Below, in pieces: positions 35,035 to 43,029 of a stretch of 59,233 nt of DNA. The notes beneath the pieces are model-generated. The model ran no database searches. It saw only the letters and a program-made list of their open reading frames with translations, and was not told where the DNA came from. Both the position numbers and the translations under genes were made by a program. The DNA lies in NCBI GenBank assembly GCA_000433915.1, contig HF993634.1:1-59233 (forward strand). Direction: 5' to 3'. Position 1 is the first letter of the stretch; every line of letters begins with the position of its first letter. The stretch comes from Clostridium sp. CAG:793. Its GTDB lineage: Bacteria > Bacillota > Clostridia > TANB77 > CAG-508.

Positions 35035-35067
35035 CTCCAATTAGTATAATATACATTAGTTGGAGGT
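35035..35067 (+). promoter_or_regulatory. Hairpin that would mask a ribosome site
   Basis: CTCCAATTAGT (35035-35045) pairs with ATTAGTTGGAG (35055-35065) with two G-U pairs. The right arm is the ribosome site (TGGAGGT 35061-35067) of the gene at 35074. A TATAAT at 35045-35050 falls within the element, so a transcript started there would lack the left arm, while read-through transcripts would be masked. Confidence 0.5.
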
Positions 35068-35073
35068 ATTTTT

Positions 35074-35301
35074 ATGTTTATGGTATTTAGCAAAGATAAG
35101 ATAATTTCATATTTAGTATCAATAGGAACAGTTGCACTCCTATTTGTAATTTCATTTGCAATGACAAAAAATAATGAAGAAATAATAAAAACATCAGCAA
35201 ATATAATAAGAGTAAATGAATGTATAGAAAATGTAATAATAAACGAAACAGCCATAAATTCAATAGAAAATAGCTTAAGCAACACACTAAAAAACAAGTA
35301 A
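35074..35301 (+). CDS. Small single-span membrane protein, unknown function
   Basis: 75 residues. One membrane segment (about 10-30) is followed by an Asn/Ile/Glu-rich outer or soluble helix (NEEIIKTSANIIRVNE). No family recognised. ATG 35074 lies 7 bases after GGAGG. The ribosome site can be masked by a hairpin. A tandem 11-base repeat (AATGTTACAAA, 35300-35321) overlaps its end. Confidence 0.6.
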   Translation: MFMVFSKDKIISYLVSIGTVALLFVISFAMTKNNEEIIKTSANIIRVNECIENVIINETAINSIENSLSNTLKNK

Positions 35302-35346
35302 TGTTACAAAAATGTTACAAAAATAAAAGAAAATCAACTTTTTATG

Positions 35347-35375
35347 TAGACAAATAGAAAAAATTGTAGTATAAT
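35347..35375 (+). promoter_or_regulatory. Promoter of ssb
   Basis: TAGACA (35347-35352) and TATAAT (35370-35375) with a 17-base spacer. The same TAGACAAATAG block recurs at the promoter of the 42399 gene. Confidence 0.6.
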
Positions 35376-35439
35376 TAGAATTAGCGTATAAAAAGAATAG
35401 TAAGACACAAGAGAACAAAGTTTAAGGGAGGAAAACAAA

Positions 35440-36150
35440 TTGGAAACAAATTATTTAGAGAACAATAATTTAACATTAGTAGGAAAAATTACTGATGAAA
35501 AGAAATTTAGCCATGAAATTTATGGAGAGAAATTTTACACTTTTGACTTAAGTGTACCAAGACTAAGCGGAAATGCAGACATGATACCAATTACAATATC
35601 AGAAAGACTATTTAAAGATGATGAAATCAAAGTAGGAACTAAGGTTAGAGTAAAAGGACAATTTAGATCTTACAACAGCTATGAAAATGAGAAAAACAGA
35701 CTAATACTTACAGTATTTACAAAAGATATTGAAATATTAGAAAATCAAGAAGCAGAAATAATTGCAAGTAAAGACTTTATATCAAATGAAGTAGAACTAG
35801 TTGGATATATATGCAAACCTCCAATTTACAGACAAACTCCATTTGGAAGAGAAATAGCAGATATTTTACTTGCTGTAAATAGAGCATATAATAAATCAGA
35901 TTATATTCCTTGTATAGCATGGGGAAGAAATGCAAGATTCTGTTCAAAAATGGCAGTAGGAACAGAAGTAAAAATGACAGGAAGAATCCAATCAAGAATG
36001 TATGAAAAGAAACACGAAGATGGAACTATAGAACCAAGAATTGCATACGAAGTTTCAATGGCAAATCTTGAATTAATTGGAGAAAATAAAAAATCTGATG
36101 AAACAGAACAAAATGAATCTAATCAAGAAAAAAGCAAAGTAGAAGAATAA
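35440..36150 (+). CDS. ssb: Single-stranded DNA-binding protein, two OB folds
   Basis: 236 residues. Two OB-fold units: residues 8-100 (NLTLVGKITDEKKFSHEIYG) and 115-215 (ELVGYICKPPIYRQTPFG, with DYIPCIAWGRNARFC). Ordinary SSB has one OB fold and a DDxPF-like acidic tip; here the tail is acidic (ETEQNESNQEK) but no such tip is visible. It could be a replication SSB variant or a specialised paralogue. The TTG start has GGGAGGA about 8 bases upstream. Confidence 0.8.
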   Translation: METNYLENNNLTLVGKITDEKKFSHEIYGEKFYTFDLSVPRLSGNADMIPITISERLFKDDEIKVGTKVRVKGQFRSYNSYENEKNRLILTVFTKDIEILENQEAEIIASKDFISNEVELVGYICKPPIYRQTPFGREIADILLAVNRAYNKSDYIPCIAWGRNARFCSKMAVGTEVKMTGRIQSRMYEKKHEDGTIEPRIAYEVSMANLELIGENKKSDETEQNESNQEKSKVEE

Positions 36151-36193
36151 TATATAAATAAGCCAAATGAACTAAAAAACATAAATAAATTCC

Positions 36194-36230
36194 AAAAAGC
36201 AGTCGCAACACAGAAGTGCGACTGCTTTTT
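36194..36230. terminator. Strong bidirectional terminator
   Basis: A 14-bp perfect stem AAAAAGCAGTCGCA/TGCGACTGCTTTTT (36194-36207 with 36217-36230) with a 9-base loop. It is GC-rich for this genome and has five T on either strand. It lies between the convergent ssb and 36239 genes. Confidence 0.92.
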
Positions 36231-36238
36231 CCCGCTGA

Positions 36239-36463
36239 TTAGGTCAAATCCTTAGGTCCTTCGTAGAGAGGTGAAAGCTTACCGAGCAAGCTAACGATCC
36301 GAGCATTGGCTTCAAAAGCAATACTCTTAGAAGAATGCTCACTTAGTTTCATCAGGAATACCAAATCATTGGTACTCTCAATGTAATCAAACACATCCTC
36401 TTCCTTAGTCAAAGGGTTCACAAGGAACTGATAGCGGAGCTTACGAGAATTGTAAGAATCCAT
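36239..36463 (-). CDS. GC-deviant 74-residue protein, unknown function
   Basis: 74 residues, no family recognised. It is mixed charged and aliphatic, with an FEANARIVSLLGKLSPLYEG C-terminus and no membrane segment. Its 240-base region is about 41 % G+C by my count, against roughly 28 % nearby, and it uses CGT, CGG, CTC and TCT codons that neighbours avoid. ATG 36463 has GGAGG 5 bases upstream. A strong AT-rich host-type promoter and a GC-rich terminator frame it, so it is probably expressed. Recent acquisition is the simplest reading. Confidence 0.65.
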   Translation of the reverse strand: MDSYNSRKLRYQFLVNPLTKEEDVFDYIESTNDLVFLMKLSEHSSKSIAFEANARIVSLLGKLSPLYEGPKDLT

Positions 36464-36504
36464 CAAAACCTCCAATCTCATAAAATAAATAACGGAATAA
36501 AAAA

Positions 36505-36533
36505 ATTATAACATAAACTTTACATAAAGTCAA
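36505..36533 (-). promoter_or_regulatory. Promoter of the GC-deviant gene
   Basis: Minus-strand TTGACT (36528-36533) and a TG-extended TATAAT (36505-36510) with a 17-base spacer, back to back with the minD promoter. Confidence 0.75.
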
Positions 36534-36574
36534 AATAAAAATGTAACATTTTTGTAATATTTTTCATTTTCACA

Positions 36575-36603
36575 TTGACTTTTATTGAAAATGTAAATAT
36601 AAT
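36575..36603 (+). promoter_or_regulatory. Promoter of the minD operon
   Basis: TTGACT (36575-36580) and TATAAT (36598-36603) with a 17-base spacer. Confidence 0.75.
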
Positions 36604-36644
36604 AGAAGCGTATGTAATTGTGAAAAAATACAAGGAGGAAAGTT

Positions 36645-37439
36645 ATGGGTGAAGTCATAGTCATAACATCAGGAAAAGGTGGAGTTGGAAAAACAACAAC
36701 AACAGCAAACCTTGGAGCAGCATTAGCTCTTAAAGGAAAAAAAGTTGTACTCGTAGATACAGATATAGGACTTAGAAACCTTGATGTCGTAATGGGTCTT
36801 GAAAATAGAATAGTATACGACATTGTTGATGTAGTTGAAGGAAAATGTAAATTAAGACAAGCACTAATAAAAGACAAAAGATTTACAGATTTATTTTTAC
36901 TACCAGCAGCCCAAACTAGAGACAAGAGTGCCGTAAACGAGGCACAAATGAGAGAATTAACTAAAAGGTTAAGAGAAGAATTTGATTTTATCTTAATAGA
37001 CTGTCCAGCAGGAATTGAACAAGGATTTAAGAATGCAATAGCTGGAGCAGATAGAGCAATAGTAGTAACAAATGCAGAAATATCATCAATACGTGATGCA
37101 GATAGAATAATAGGATTATTAGAAGCATCAGAAATAAGAAATCCAGAATTAATTATCAATAGACTTAGACCAGAAATGGTAAAAAGGGGAGAGATGATGG
37201 ATGTAGAAGACATACTTGATCTTTTATCTATTGATTTAATTGGAGTAGTACCAGAAGATGAAAACATCATTACACAAACTAATAAAGGAGAGCCAGCAGT
37301 TTCTAATAAAAAAGCACCATCAGGAAAAGCATATACAGAAATAGCTAGGAGAATATTAGGTGAAAATATTGAAGTAACTATACCAGGAAGAAAAAAGGAT
37401 AGTTTTTGGGATAAATTCAAAAAAGTATTTAAAAAATAA
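36645..37439 (+). CDS. minD: Septum-site ATPase MinD
   Basis: 264 residues. Deviant Walker A KGGVGKTTTTANLG near residues 11-24, IDCPAGIEQGF and a C-terminal amphipathic membrane helix (DSFWDKFKKVFKK). It recruits MinC to the membrane to block polar Z-rings and interacts with MinE. No minC gene precedes it; the promoter is directly upstream. A long antisense frame exists over minD/minE but has no support. Confidence 0.96.
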   Translation: MGEVIVITSGKGGVGKTTTTANLGAALALKGKKVVLVDTDIGLRNLDVVMGLENRIVYDIVDVVEGKCKLRQALIKDKRFTDLFLLPAAQTRDKSAVNEAQMRELTKRLREEFDFILIDCPAGIEQGFKNAIAGADRAIVVTNAEISSIRDADRIIGLLEASEIRNPELIINRLRPEMVKRGEMMDVEDILDLLSIDLIGVVPEDENIITQTNKGEPAVSNKKAPSGKAYTEIARRILGENIEVTIPGRKKDSFWDKFKKVFKK

Positions 37440-37466
37440 ACAAAAAGAATAGGCGGAGGAAGTAAG

Positions 37467-38099
37467 ATGTTTGAGAACATTATGAAATTTTTTAAAAAAA
37501 CAAATAACAAAAAAGAAGAAATCAACAAAGATACAGCTAAAGAAAGATTACACTTAGTATTAATGCAAGATAGAGCAAATGTATCAGCTGATTTTCTTGA
37601 TATGATGAAACAAGAAATAATAGATGTAATAAAGAAATACATAGATGTTGATGAAAAAGAAATAGATGTAAAACTAACAAATAAACAAAACAGTGACGGA
37701 ACAACAGGAGCACCAGCACTATATGCGAATATCCCAATAAAAAGTATAAAAAATGAAACAAGAAAAATTGCTAACAAAGTTGAATTAGAAAAAGAAAGAC
37801 AACAAGAGAAATTACAACAAGAACAAACTAAAAAGGAACAAGAAAAAGCATCTTCAAAACAAGAAAAAAATCCACCTGAAAATAAACCAACAGAAGGAAA
37901 AAAGAGAACTGGAACAAAAACAACAGCCAAAAGAGGAAGAAAAAAATTAGTAGAAAAAGTAGATAATACAAATAGTGCTAACAAAGTAAAAGAGCAACCA
38001 ACAATAGATAAAGAACAACCTGAAAATAAGGAAGAAAAACAAGAAACAAAAGATAATTCTGAAAAATTAGAGGAGAAGAATGAAAAAGAGAATAACTAA
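37467..38099 (+). CDS. minE: MinE with a long charged C-terminal tail
   Basis: 210 residues against the usual 80-90. Residues 1-85 are the MinE core: a Phe/Lys N-terminal membrane helix, AKERLHLVLMQDRANVS (MinD contact) and an alpha/beta dimer part. From about 110 on, the protein is a low-complexity Lys/Glu/Gln/Pro/Asn tail. It stimulates MinD ATP hydrolysis and sets the pattern of division inhibition. The end overlaps rodA by 20 bases. Confidence 0.9.
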   Translation: MFENIMKFFKKTNNKKEEINKDTAKERLHLVLMQDRANVSADFLDMMKQEIIDVIKKYIDVDEKEIDVKLTNKQNSDGTTGAPALYANIPIKSIKNETRKIANKVELEKERQQEKLQQEQTKKEQEKASSKQEKNPPENKPTEGKKRTGTKTTAKRGRKKLVEKVDNTNSANKVKEQPTIDKEQPENKEEKQETKDNSEKLEEKNEKENN

Positions 38100-39192
38100 A
38101 AATATAGAATGGTCAATCCTTATTTGCACAGTCCTATTAGTAATAATAGGATTATTTGCAATATATTCAGCAACAGAAAGCACTAATCATGAAGAATTTA
38201 GAAAACAACTAATATGGATTGGAATAAGCATTCCATTTCTTATAGGATTCACATTAATAGACTATGATACAATAGCTAAAGCATCGCTAGTATTATATGG
38301 CATCATAATATTAGCTTTAATTGCTGTACTATTTACAGAGCCGATATCAGGAGCTACAAGCTGGTTTACATTTGGATCATTTTCAATCCAACCATCAGAA
38401 TTTGCAAAAGTGGTAATTGTAATATTTATGGCTTTAGTAATGTCTAGGATGAAAAAGAAAGGACCAAAGGAAATAAGTAGACCAACAAGATTACTACTAT
38501 TATGCGTAATCTTTGCAGTTCCATTATTACTTATAATCAAACAACCTGACTATGGAACAGGGTTAGCATTCTTAGCAGCATTTATTTTCATGTTATTTGT
38601 TGGGGGGATAGATAAAAAATATATCATAGCAGGAATATTAACAATAGCAATAGCAGTACCATTATTATATATGTTTGTTTTACCAGAACACGCAAAAAAA
38701 AGAATAGATGTATTCTTAAACCCAGACTTAGACCCAAGAGGTGCAGGATATAATCTTACTCAATCCAAAATTGCGATAGGAGCTGGAGAACTATTAGGAA
38801 TGGGACTACTAAAAGGAAATCAAACTCAATTAGGATTCCTATATCCAAAATCAACAGACTTTATATTTTCTGTAATAGGCGAAGAAATGGGATTTATAGT
38901 TGCAGCCACAATAATAATACTGTATGTAATACTGATAACAAAAGCTTTATATGTATCTAAAACAGCAAAAGATGATTTAGGAAGTTTAATCGCTGCTGGG
39001 ATAGCAGGAATATTCATATTTCACATGGTAGAAAATATAGGAATGACAATGGGATTATTGCCAATAACAGGAGTTCCACTACCATTTGTAAGCTATGGAG
39101 GAAGCTCAATGTTAAGCAACTTCATAATGATAGCAATGCTATTAAACATAAGTGGAAGAAGACAGAAAGCAATATTTATTGCTCAAGAATAA
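38080..39192 (+). CDS. rodA: SEDS peptidoglycan polymerase RodA
   Basis: 370 residues, about ten membrane segments. SEDS motifs: IQPSEFAKVVIV, LPEHAKKRIDVFLNPDLDPRGAGYNLTQ segments, FIFSVIGEEMG and PFVSYGGSS. It elongates the side wall, normally with a class B PBP not seen here. No basic N-terminal extension, unlike the SEDS gene at 14685. Its ATG lies inside the minE tail with GAGGAGA upstream, so the three genes form one unit. Confidence 0.92.
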   Translation: MKKRITKNIEWSILICTVLLVIIGLFAIYSATESTNHEEFRKQLIWIGISIPFLIGFTLIDYDTIAKASLVLYGIIILALIAVLFTEPISGATSWFTFGSFSIQPSEFAKVVIVIFMALVMSRMKKKGPKEISRPTRLLLLCVIFAVPLLLIIKQPDYGTGLAFLAAFIFMLFVGGIDKKYIIAGILTIAIAVPLLYMFVLPEHAKKRIDVFLNPDLDPRGAGYNLTQSKIAIGAGELLGMGLLKGNQTQLGFLYPKSTDFIFSVIGEEMGFIVAATIIILYVILITKALYVSKTAKDDLGSLIAAGIAGIFIFHMVENIGMTMGLLPITGVPLPFVSYGGSSMLSNFIMIAMLLNISGRRQKAIFIAQE

Positions 39193-39210
39193 AAGAAAGG
39201 CACATATTAT

Positions 39211-40206
39211 ATGAAAAAGCAAATGCTTCATACATTAAAAATAGGAAATGTAGAATTAGAAAATAACATATTATTAGGACCAATGGCAGGACTTACAGAT
39301 AGAGCATTTAGAATAATATGTGAAAAATATAATCCAGGGCTAGTATTTACCGAAATGGTAAGTGCTAAAGCTCTTTTTTATCATGACGAAAAAACAAAAT
39401 TATTATTAAATATGAAAGATGAGAAAAGACCTATTGCAGTACAGATATTTGGCAGTGATGAAGAATCAATGATATATGCAGCTCAATATCTAAATGACAA
39501 TGATATAGGAGATATTATAGATATAAACATGGGATGTCCCGCACCAAAAGTTGTGAAAAATGGTGATGGAAGTAAAATATTATTAGATTTAGATAAAGTA
39601 AGAAGTATAACATCAGCAGTAGTAACACATTCAAAAAAGCCAGTAACAGTCAAAATAAGAAAAGGCTGGGATAATGAACATATAGTTGCAGTAGAAGCAG
39701 CTAAAATAATAGAAGAATGCGGAGCATCAGCAATAACAATACATGGAAGAACAAGAAGCGAATTTTATACAGGAAATGCAGACTGGGACATAATTAGGAA
39801 AGTAAAAGAAAATGTATCAATTCCTGTAATAGGAAATGGGGACATACGAAATGGTGAAGATGCAAAAAATATTATAAATCAAACAAATTGTGATGGAATA
39901 ATGATATCAAGAGCAAGCTTAGGAACACCATGGATATTTGAAAACATAAAAGAAGTATTAAAAAATAATGAACCTAGAGCCATAACAAAAGAAGAATTAT
40001 TGCTGACAATGATAAAACATATAGAACTAGAAGTTGAAGAAAAAGGTGAAAATGTTGGAATAAAAGAAATGAGAAAACATATATGCTATTATTTAAAAAA
40101 TATGCCAAATGTATCGCAATTAAGAGAAAAAATAAACCATCTTGAAACTAAAAAAGAAGTAGAAGAAGAACTAACAAATTATTTTGAAAAAACAAAAGAA
40201 CAATAA
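39211..40206 (+). CDS. dusB: tRNA-dihydrouridine synthase
   Basis: 331 residues, TIM-barrel flavoenzyme that reduces uridines in tRNA. FMN-site GPMAGLTDRAFR, the NMGCPAPKVVKNGDGS motif with the catalytic Cys, and HGRTRSEFYTGNADW are visible. The C-terminal third is the helical tRNA-binding domain. DusB subtype is inferred from general length and motif order. A terminator follows. Confidence 0.93.
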   Translation: MKKQMLHTLKIGNVELENNILLGPMAGLTDRAFRIICEKYNPGLVFTEMVSAKALFYHDEKTKLLLNMKDEKRPIAVQIFGSDEESMIYAAQYLNDNDIGDIIDINMGCPAPKVVKNGDGSKILLDLDKVRSITSAVVTHSKKPVTVKIRKGWDNEHIVAVEAAKIIEECGASAITIHGRTRSEFYTGNADWDIIRKVKENVSIPVIGNGDIRNGEDAKNIINQTNCDGIMISRASLGTPWIFENIKEVLKNNEPRAITKEELLLTMIKHIELEVEEKGENVGIKEMRKHICYYLKNMPNVSQLREKINHLETKKEVEEELTNYFEKTKEQ

Positions 40207-40224
40207 GAATAAAAAAAGTAAAAG

Positions 40225-40257
40225 GCAATATACTGTAACAAGTATATTGTTTTTTTA
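40225..40257 (+). terminator. Terminator or attenuator after dusB
   Basis: CAATATACT (40226-40234) pairs with AGTATATTG (40241-40249), followed by eight T. The ribosome site of the next gene starts only about 4 bases later, so no promoter fits between. Confidence 0.8.
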
Positions 40258-40276
40258 TTTGAAAGGATTAAAGCCT

Positions 40277-40873
40277 ATGAAAAAATATATAAAATACATA
40301 ATAATAATATTTTTAATCATAATACTTTTAGGATTAATAAAAATTTCTCTTCAAAAAGATTATAAAAAAGTAGAAAGTGGAAATAATAAAAGTATAAAAG
40401 AGATTGAAGAATATATCTTAAATATTACAAGCTATAAAGCAGAAATGAATGTAAAAATAACAAGCAATAAAAATGAAAACACATATAAAATAAATCAACA
40501 AGTAACATCACAAAAAGAAATTCAAAAAACTCAAGAGCCAAAAGAAATAAAAGGACTAGAGATTATATATGAAAATGGAGAATTAGAAGTCAAAAATACA
40601 AACTTAAATATAAGCAAAATATATAAAGACTATCCTCAGTTACTAGAAAATAAACTATTTCTTACATCATTCATAAGCAAATATAAAAGTTCTAAAAATA
40701 AAGAAATATATGAAATAAATAATGGAACAATTGTAATGGAAATAAAGGAAGAAACAAATCAAAAATTGTATATAAATAAAACAACATTAAAACCTGAAAA
40801 AATAGAAATCATAAATAAGAACAATGGAAACAAAGTTTACATATTATATAATGAGATTGAAATAAATATTTAA
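40277..40873 (+). CDS. GerS-like (LolA-fold) membrane-anchored protein
   Basis: 198 residues. An N-terminal anchor (about 5-25) without a lipobox Cys is followed by a LolA-like beta domain (ILNITSYKAEMNVKITS, TYKINQQ, KLYINKTTLKPEKIEI). This resembles the GerS germination lipoprotein family of Clostridioides, whose gene lies beside alr and mazF; here mazF follows by 39 bases, supporting the call. ATG 40277 has AAGGA 9 bases upstream. Function in germination or cortex modification is inference. Confidence 0.6.
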   Translation: MKKYIKYIIIIFLIIILLGLIKISLQKDYKKVESGNNKSIKEIEEYILNITSYKAEMNVKITSNKNENTYKINQQVTSQKEIQKTQEPKEIKGLEIIYENGELEVKNTNLNISKIYKDYPQLLENKLFLTSFISKYKSSKNKEIYEINNGTIVMEIKEETNQKLYINKTTLKPEKIEIINKNNGNKVYILYNEIEINI

Positions 40874-40912
40874 GAAAAAATCATCTCTAATTTTAAAAAT
40901 GGAGAGAAAAAT

Positions 40913-41263
40913 ATGACAATTAAAAGAGGAGATATGTTTTATGCTGATTTAAGCCCAGTAATTGGATCAGAGCAAGGTGGAATACGACCAGTTGTAATAA
41001 TACAAAACGATATGGGAAATAAATATAGTCCAACAGTAATAGCAGCGGCAATAACATCTCAATTAGGAAAAACAAAATTACCAACACATATACCAATAGG
41101 ATCTCAAAATGTTGGGTTAAAAACAGATTCTGTAATATTGGCTGAGCAAGTACGAACAATTGACAAAAGTAGACTAAAAGAGAAAATCGGCCACATAGAA
41201 GACAAAACGATAATGAATCAAATAAATAATGCACTAGGTGTAAGCATTGGAATTGAAAGATAA
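40913..41263 (+). CDS. mazF: MazF/NdoA-type mRNA interferase
   Basis: 116 residues, a PemK/MazF fold. GDMFYADLSPVIGSEQGG at the start and RPVVIIQND, then LAEQVRTIDKSRL are typical. It cleaves mRNA at short sequences. No mazE-like antitoxin gene is upstream; the place is taken by the GerS-like gene. Clostridial relatives often keep the toxin next to alr, missing here. Confidence 0.9.
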   Translation: MTIKRGDMFYADLSPVIGSEQGGIRPVVIIQNDMGNKYSPTVIAAAITSQLGKTKLPTHIPIGSQNVGLKTDSVILAEQVRTIDKSRLKEKIGHIEDKTIMNQINNALGVSIGIER

Positions 41264-41289
41264 AAAATAGGGCTACTTTAAAGTAGCCT
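41263..41289 (-). terminator. Terminator of the HD-GYP gene
   Basis: A perfect palindrome GGCTACTTT/AAAGTAGCC (41272-41289). On the minus strand it is followed by six T (41263-41268). It may also stop mazF transcripts, more weakly. Confidence 0.7.
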
Positions 41290-41293
41290 AATT

Positions 41294-42238
41294 CTATGAT
41301 CTGATTTTTAATTTTTTAACAACTTTAATTTCATTATATAAATCATCAATTCTCTTTTGACGAACAACAAGAGCATCTTCATACTCATGTAATATATTTT
41401 TATAATTATCCAAAGTTTCTCCAGAAGAAAGAAGCATTTTCATACCAGCAAGATAATATTCTTTTTTACTATCTTTTTTTGATGCATTCATTTTATTTTC
41501 ATACTTCTCAATATTTTTCAATCTTTTAATCTGAGAATCAATATATTCGACATAATTCATAACACAGCTAATTTCATATAAAATATCATCAACAACAACT
41601 TTAAATAAAGCACGAAGAGGTTTAGGATTAACCTTACCTAGACGTTCATTTTCTTTAAGCTGATCAAGAGCTACAACATTTTGTGGTGGTTCAGCATCTT
41701 TTATAAGTAATCGTAAAGTCTCAGATATATTAACGTGAGTCTTATATTGTCTTTTAGTTACTAAAGCATCATATTCATCAGCGACTCTTATAATTTGAGC
41801 TGAATATGGAATATCATCTTTTTTTAGTCCACGAGGATAACCTGTACCATTTAGTGACTCATGATGGTACCAAGGACCATCAGAATATGGTCTTAAATTT
41901 AAATCTTTCATACAATATTCATAACCAAGAGTTGTATGAGTCTTTATAATAGCAAACTCCTCTTCTGTAAGTTTTCCATTTTTAAATAAAATTTCTTTTG
42001 GAATAAACAATTTACCAACATCATGTATATATGCTGCAATCATACAATGAGCAGTAAATTGATTATTACACTTCATATATTGACAAATTCTAACTGTAAG
42101 ATTAGAAACATTTTGACAATGAACTTTTGTAAAATAATCAAGATTTTCCATAATTCCTAAGCTATCTCTTAAACTTCTATCCAAATCATGGATACGAATA
42201 TTACTTGGGCTGTAAAAATCATAAGTTTCTTGAAACAT
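41294..42238 (-). CDS. HD-GYP domain phosphodiesterase
   Basis: 314 residues. Metal-binding motifs: HDVGK (His-Asp), HHE and GTGYPRGL (the GYP signature), consistent with c-di-GMP hydrolysis. An unassigned helical region follows (residues 200-314), with a coiled-coil end. No separate sensor domain or membrane segment precedes the HD domain. AAAGGAGA lies upstream of the ATG on the minus strand. It could oppose the GGDEF protein at 5366. Confidence 0.88.
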   Translation of the reverse strand: MFQETYDFYSPSNIRIHDLDRSLRDSLGIMENLDYFTKVHCQNVSNLTVRICQYMKCNNQFTAHCMIAAYIHDVGKLFIPKEILFKNGKLTEEEFAIIKTHTTLGYEYCMKDLNLRPYSDGPWYHHESLNGTGYPRGLKKDDIPYSAQIIRVADEYDALVTKRQYKTHVNISETLRLLIKDAEPPQNVVALDQLKENERLGKVNPKPLRALFKVVVDDILYEISCVMNYVEYIDSQIKRLKNIEKYENKMNASKKDSKKEYYLAGMKMLLSSGETLDNYKNILHEYEDALVVRQKRIDDLYNEIKVVKKLKIRS

Positions 42239-42265
42239 AAATTAAATTCTCCTTTGCATAACATA

Positions 42266-42294
42266 AATATAACATTAAATAAAAAATAAAACAA
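42266..42294 (-). promoter_or_regulatory. Possible promoter of the HD-GYP gene
   Basis: Minus-strand TTGTTT (42289-42294) and TATATT (42266-42271), 17 bases apart. Confidence 0.45.
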
Positions 42295-42329
42295 TATAAA
42301 ATAATAATAAAATTAAAAAGCTAAAAAAA

Positions 42330-42358
42330 TAGACAAATAGCGAGATTTATGATAATAT
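42330..42358 (+). promoter_or_regulatory. Promoter of the nucleosidase-like gene
   Basis: TAGACA (42330-42335) and TAATAT (42353-42358), 17 bases apart; the -35 neighbourhood repeats the ssb promoter. Confidence 0.5.
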
Positions 42359-42398
42359 GATACATGAAAAATACATTCCAAGAAGGGAAGAAATAATA

Positions 42399-43007
42399 AT
42401 GAAAAAAGTACTATTACACTGTGCAATGGAAAAAGAGGGAAAGCAAATAGCAGACAAATTAGAATTAAAGAAAAAAGACGAAAAAACATATCAAAAAGAT
42501 AATATTACATTGATTGTAACAGGAATAGGAAAACAGCTTACAGCAATAGAAATAACAAAATATATAGAAGAAAATTCAAAACCAGATATAATAATTAACA
42601 TGGGATATGTAGGTTCAACTAATGAGAAAATTGGTTCATGGGTAAATGTAAATAAGTCATATAATTATGAATGGAATATTCCAGGAGAACAAAGATATAT
42701 AATTGAAAATAATAATGAAAAGTTGGGAAATCAAGAATTAGAGCTAATAGAAAATGATAAAATAAAAAAGATTCCATGCTATACTGCAGAAAGTTTTGTT
42801 ACATCAACAGATATAACAGAAGAAGCCTTATTTGATATGGAATTACACTCATTAGCAATAATATGTGATATTTACAAAATAAAATTATTATCACTAAAAA
42901 AAGTAAGTGATAACTTAAGCTTAAGCGGATATTATGATAATTTAGATAAAAAAGAAATATTCGAATTAACCAGTGGATTAGAATTTATAAAAGATATGCT
43001 AATATAA
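42399..43007 (+). CDS. Nucleoside phosphorylase/nucleosidase-like protein
   Basis: 203 residues, resembling 5'-methylthioadenosine/S-adenosylhomocysteine nucleosidases but diverged. NMGYVGSTNEKIGSW, YTAESFVTS and FDMELHSLAIIC (cf. DMEGAA in the family) are visible, then KKVSDN. Substrate is uncertain. The start at ATG 42399 is chosen because a longer reading would begin at the -10 element; the ribosome site is weak (GGGAAG). It lies 22 bases before smc and is probably cotranscribed. Confidence 0.7.
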   Translation: MKKVLLHCAMEKEGKQIADKLELKKKDEKTYQKDNITLIVTGIGKQLTAIEITKYIEENSKPDIIINMGYVGSTNEKIGSWVNVNKSYNYEWNIPGEQRYIIENNNEKLGNQELELIENDKIKKIPCYTAESFVTSTDITEEALFDMELHSLAIICDIYKIKLLSLKKVSDNLSLSGYYDNLDKKEIFELTSGLEFIKDMLI

Positions 43008-43029
43008 ACACAAGAAGGAGAAATCGAAA

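Noticed and set aside
36530..37984. A 484-codon open frame on the minus strand over minD and minE
   Set aside because: It mirrors two clearly identified genes, has a Ser/Phe/Leu-rich shadow composition and no ribosome site.
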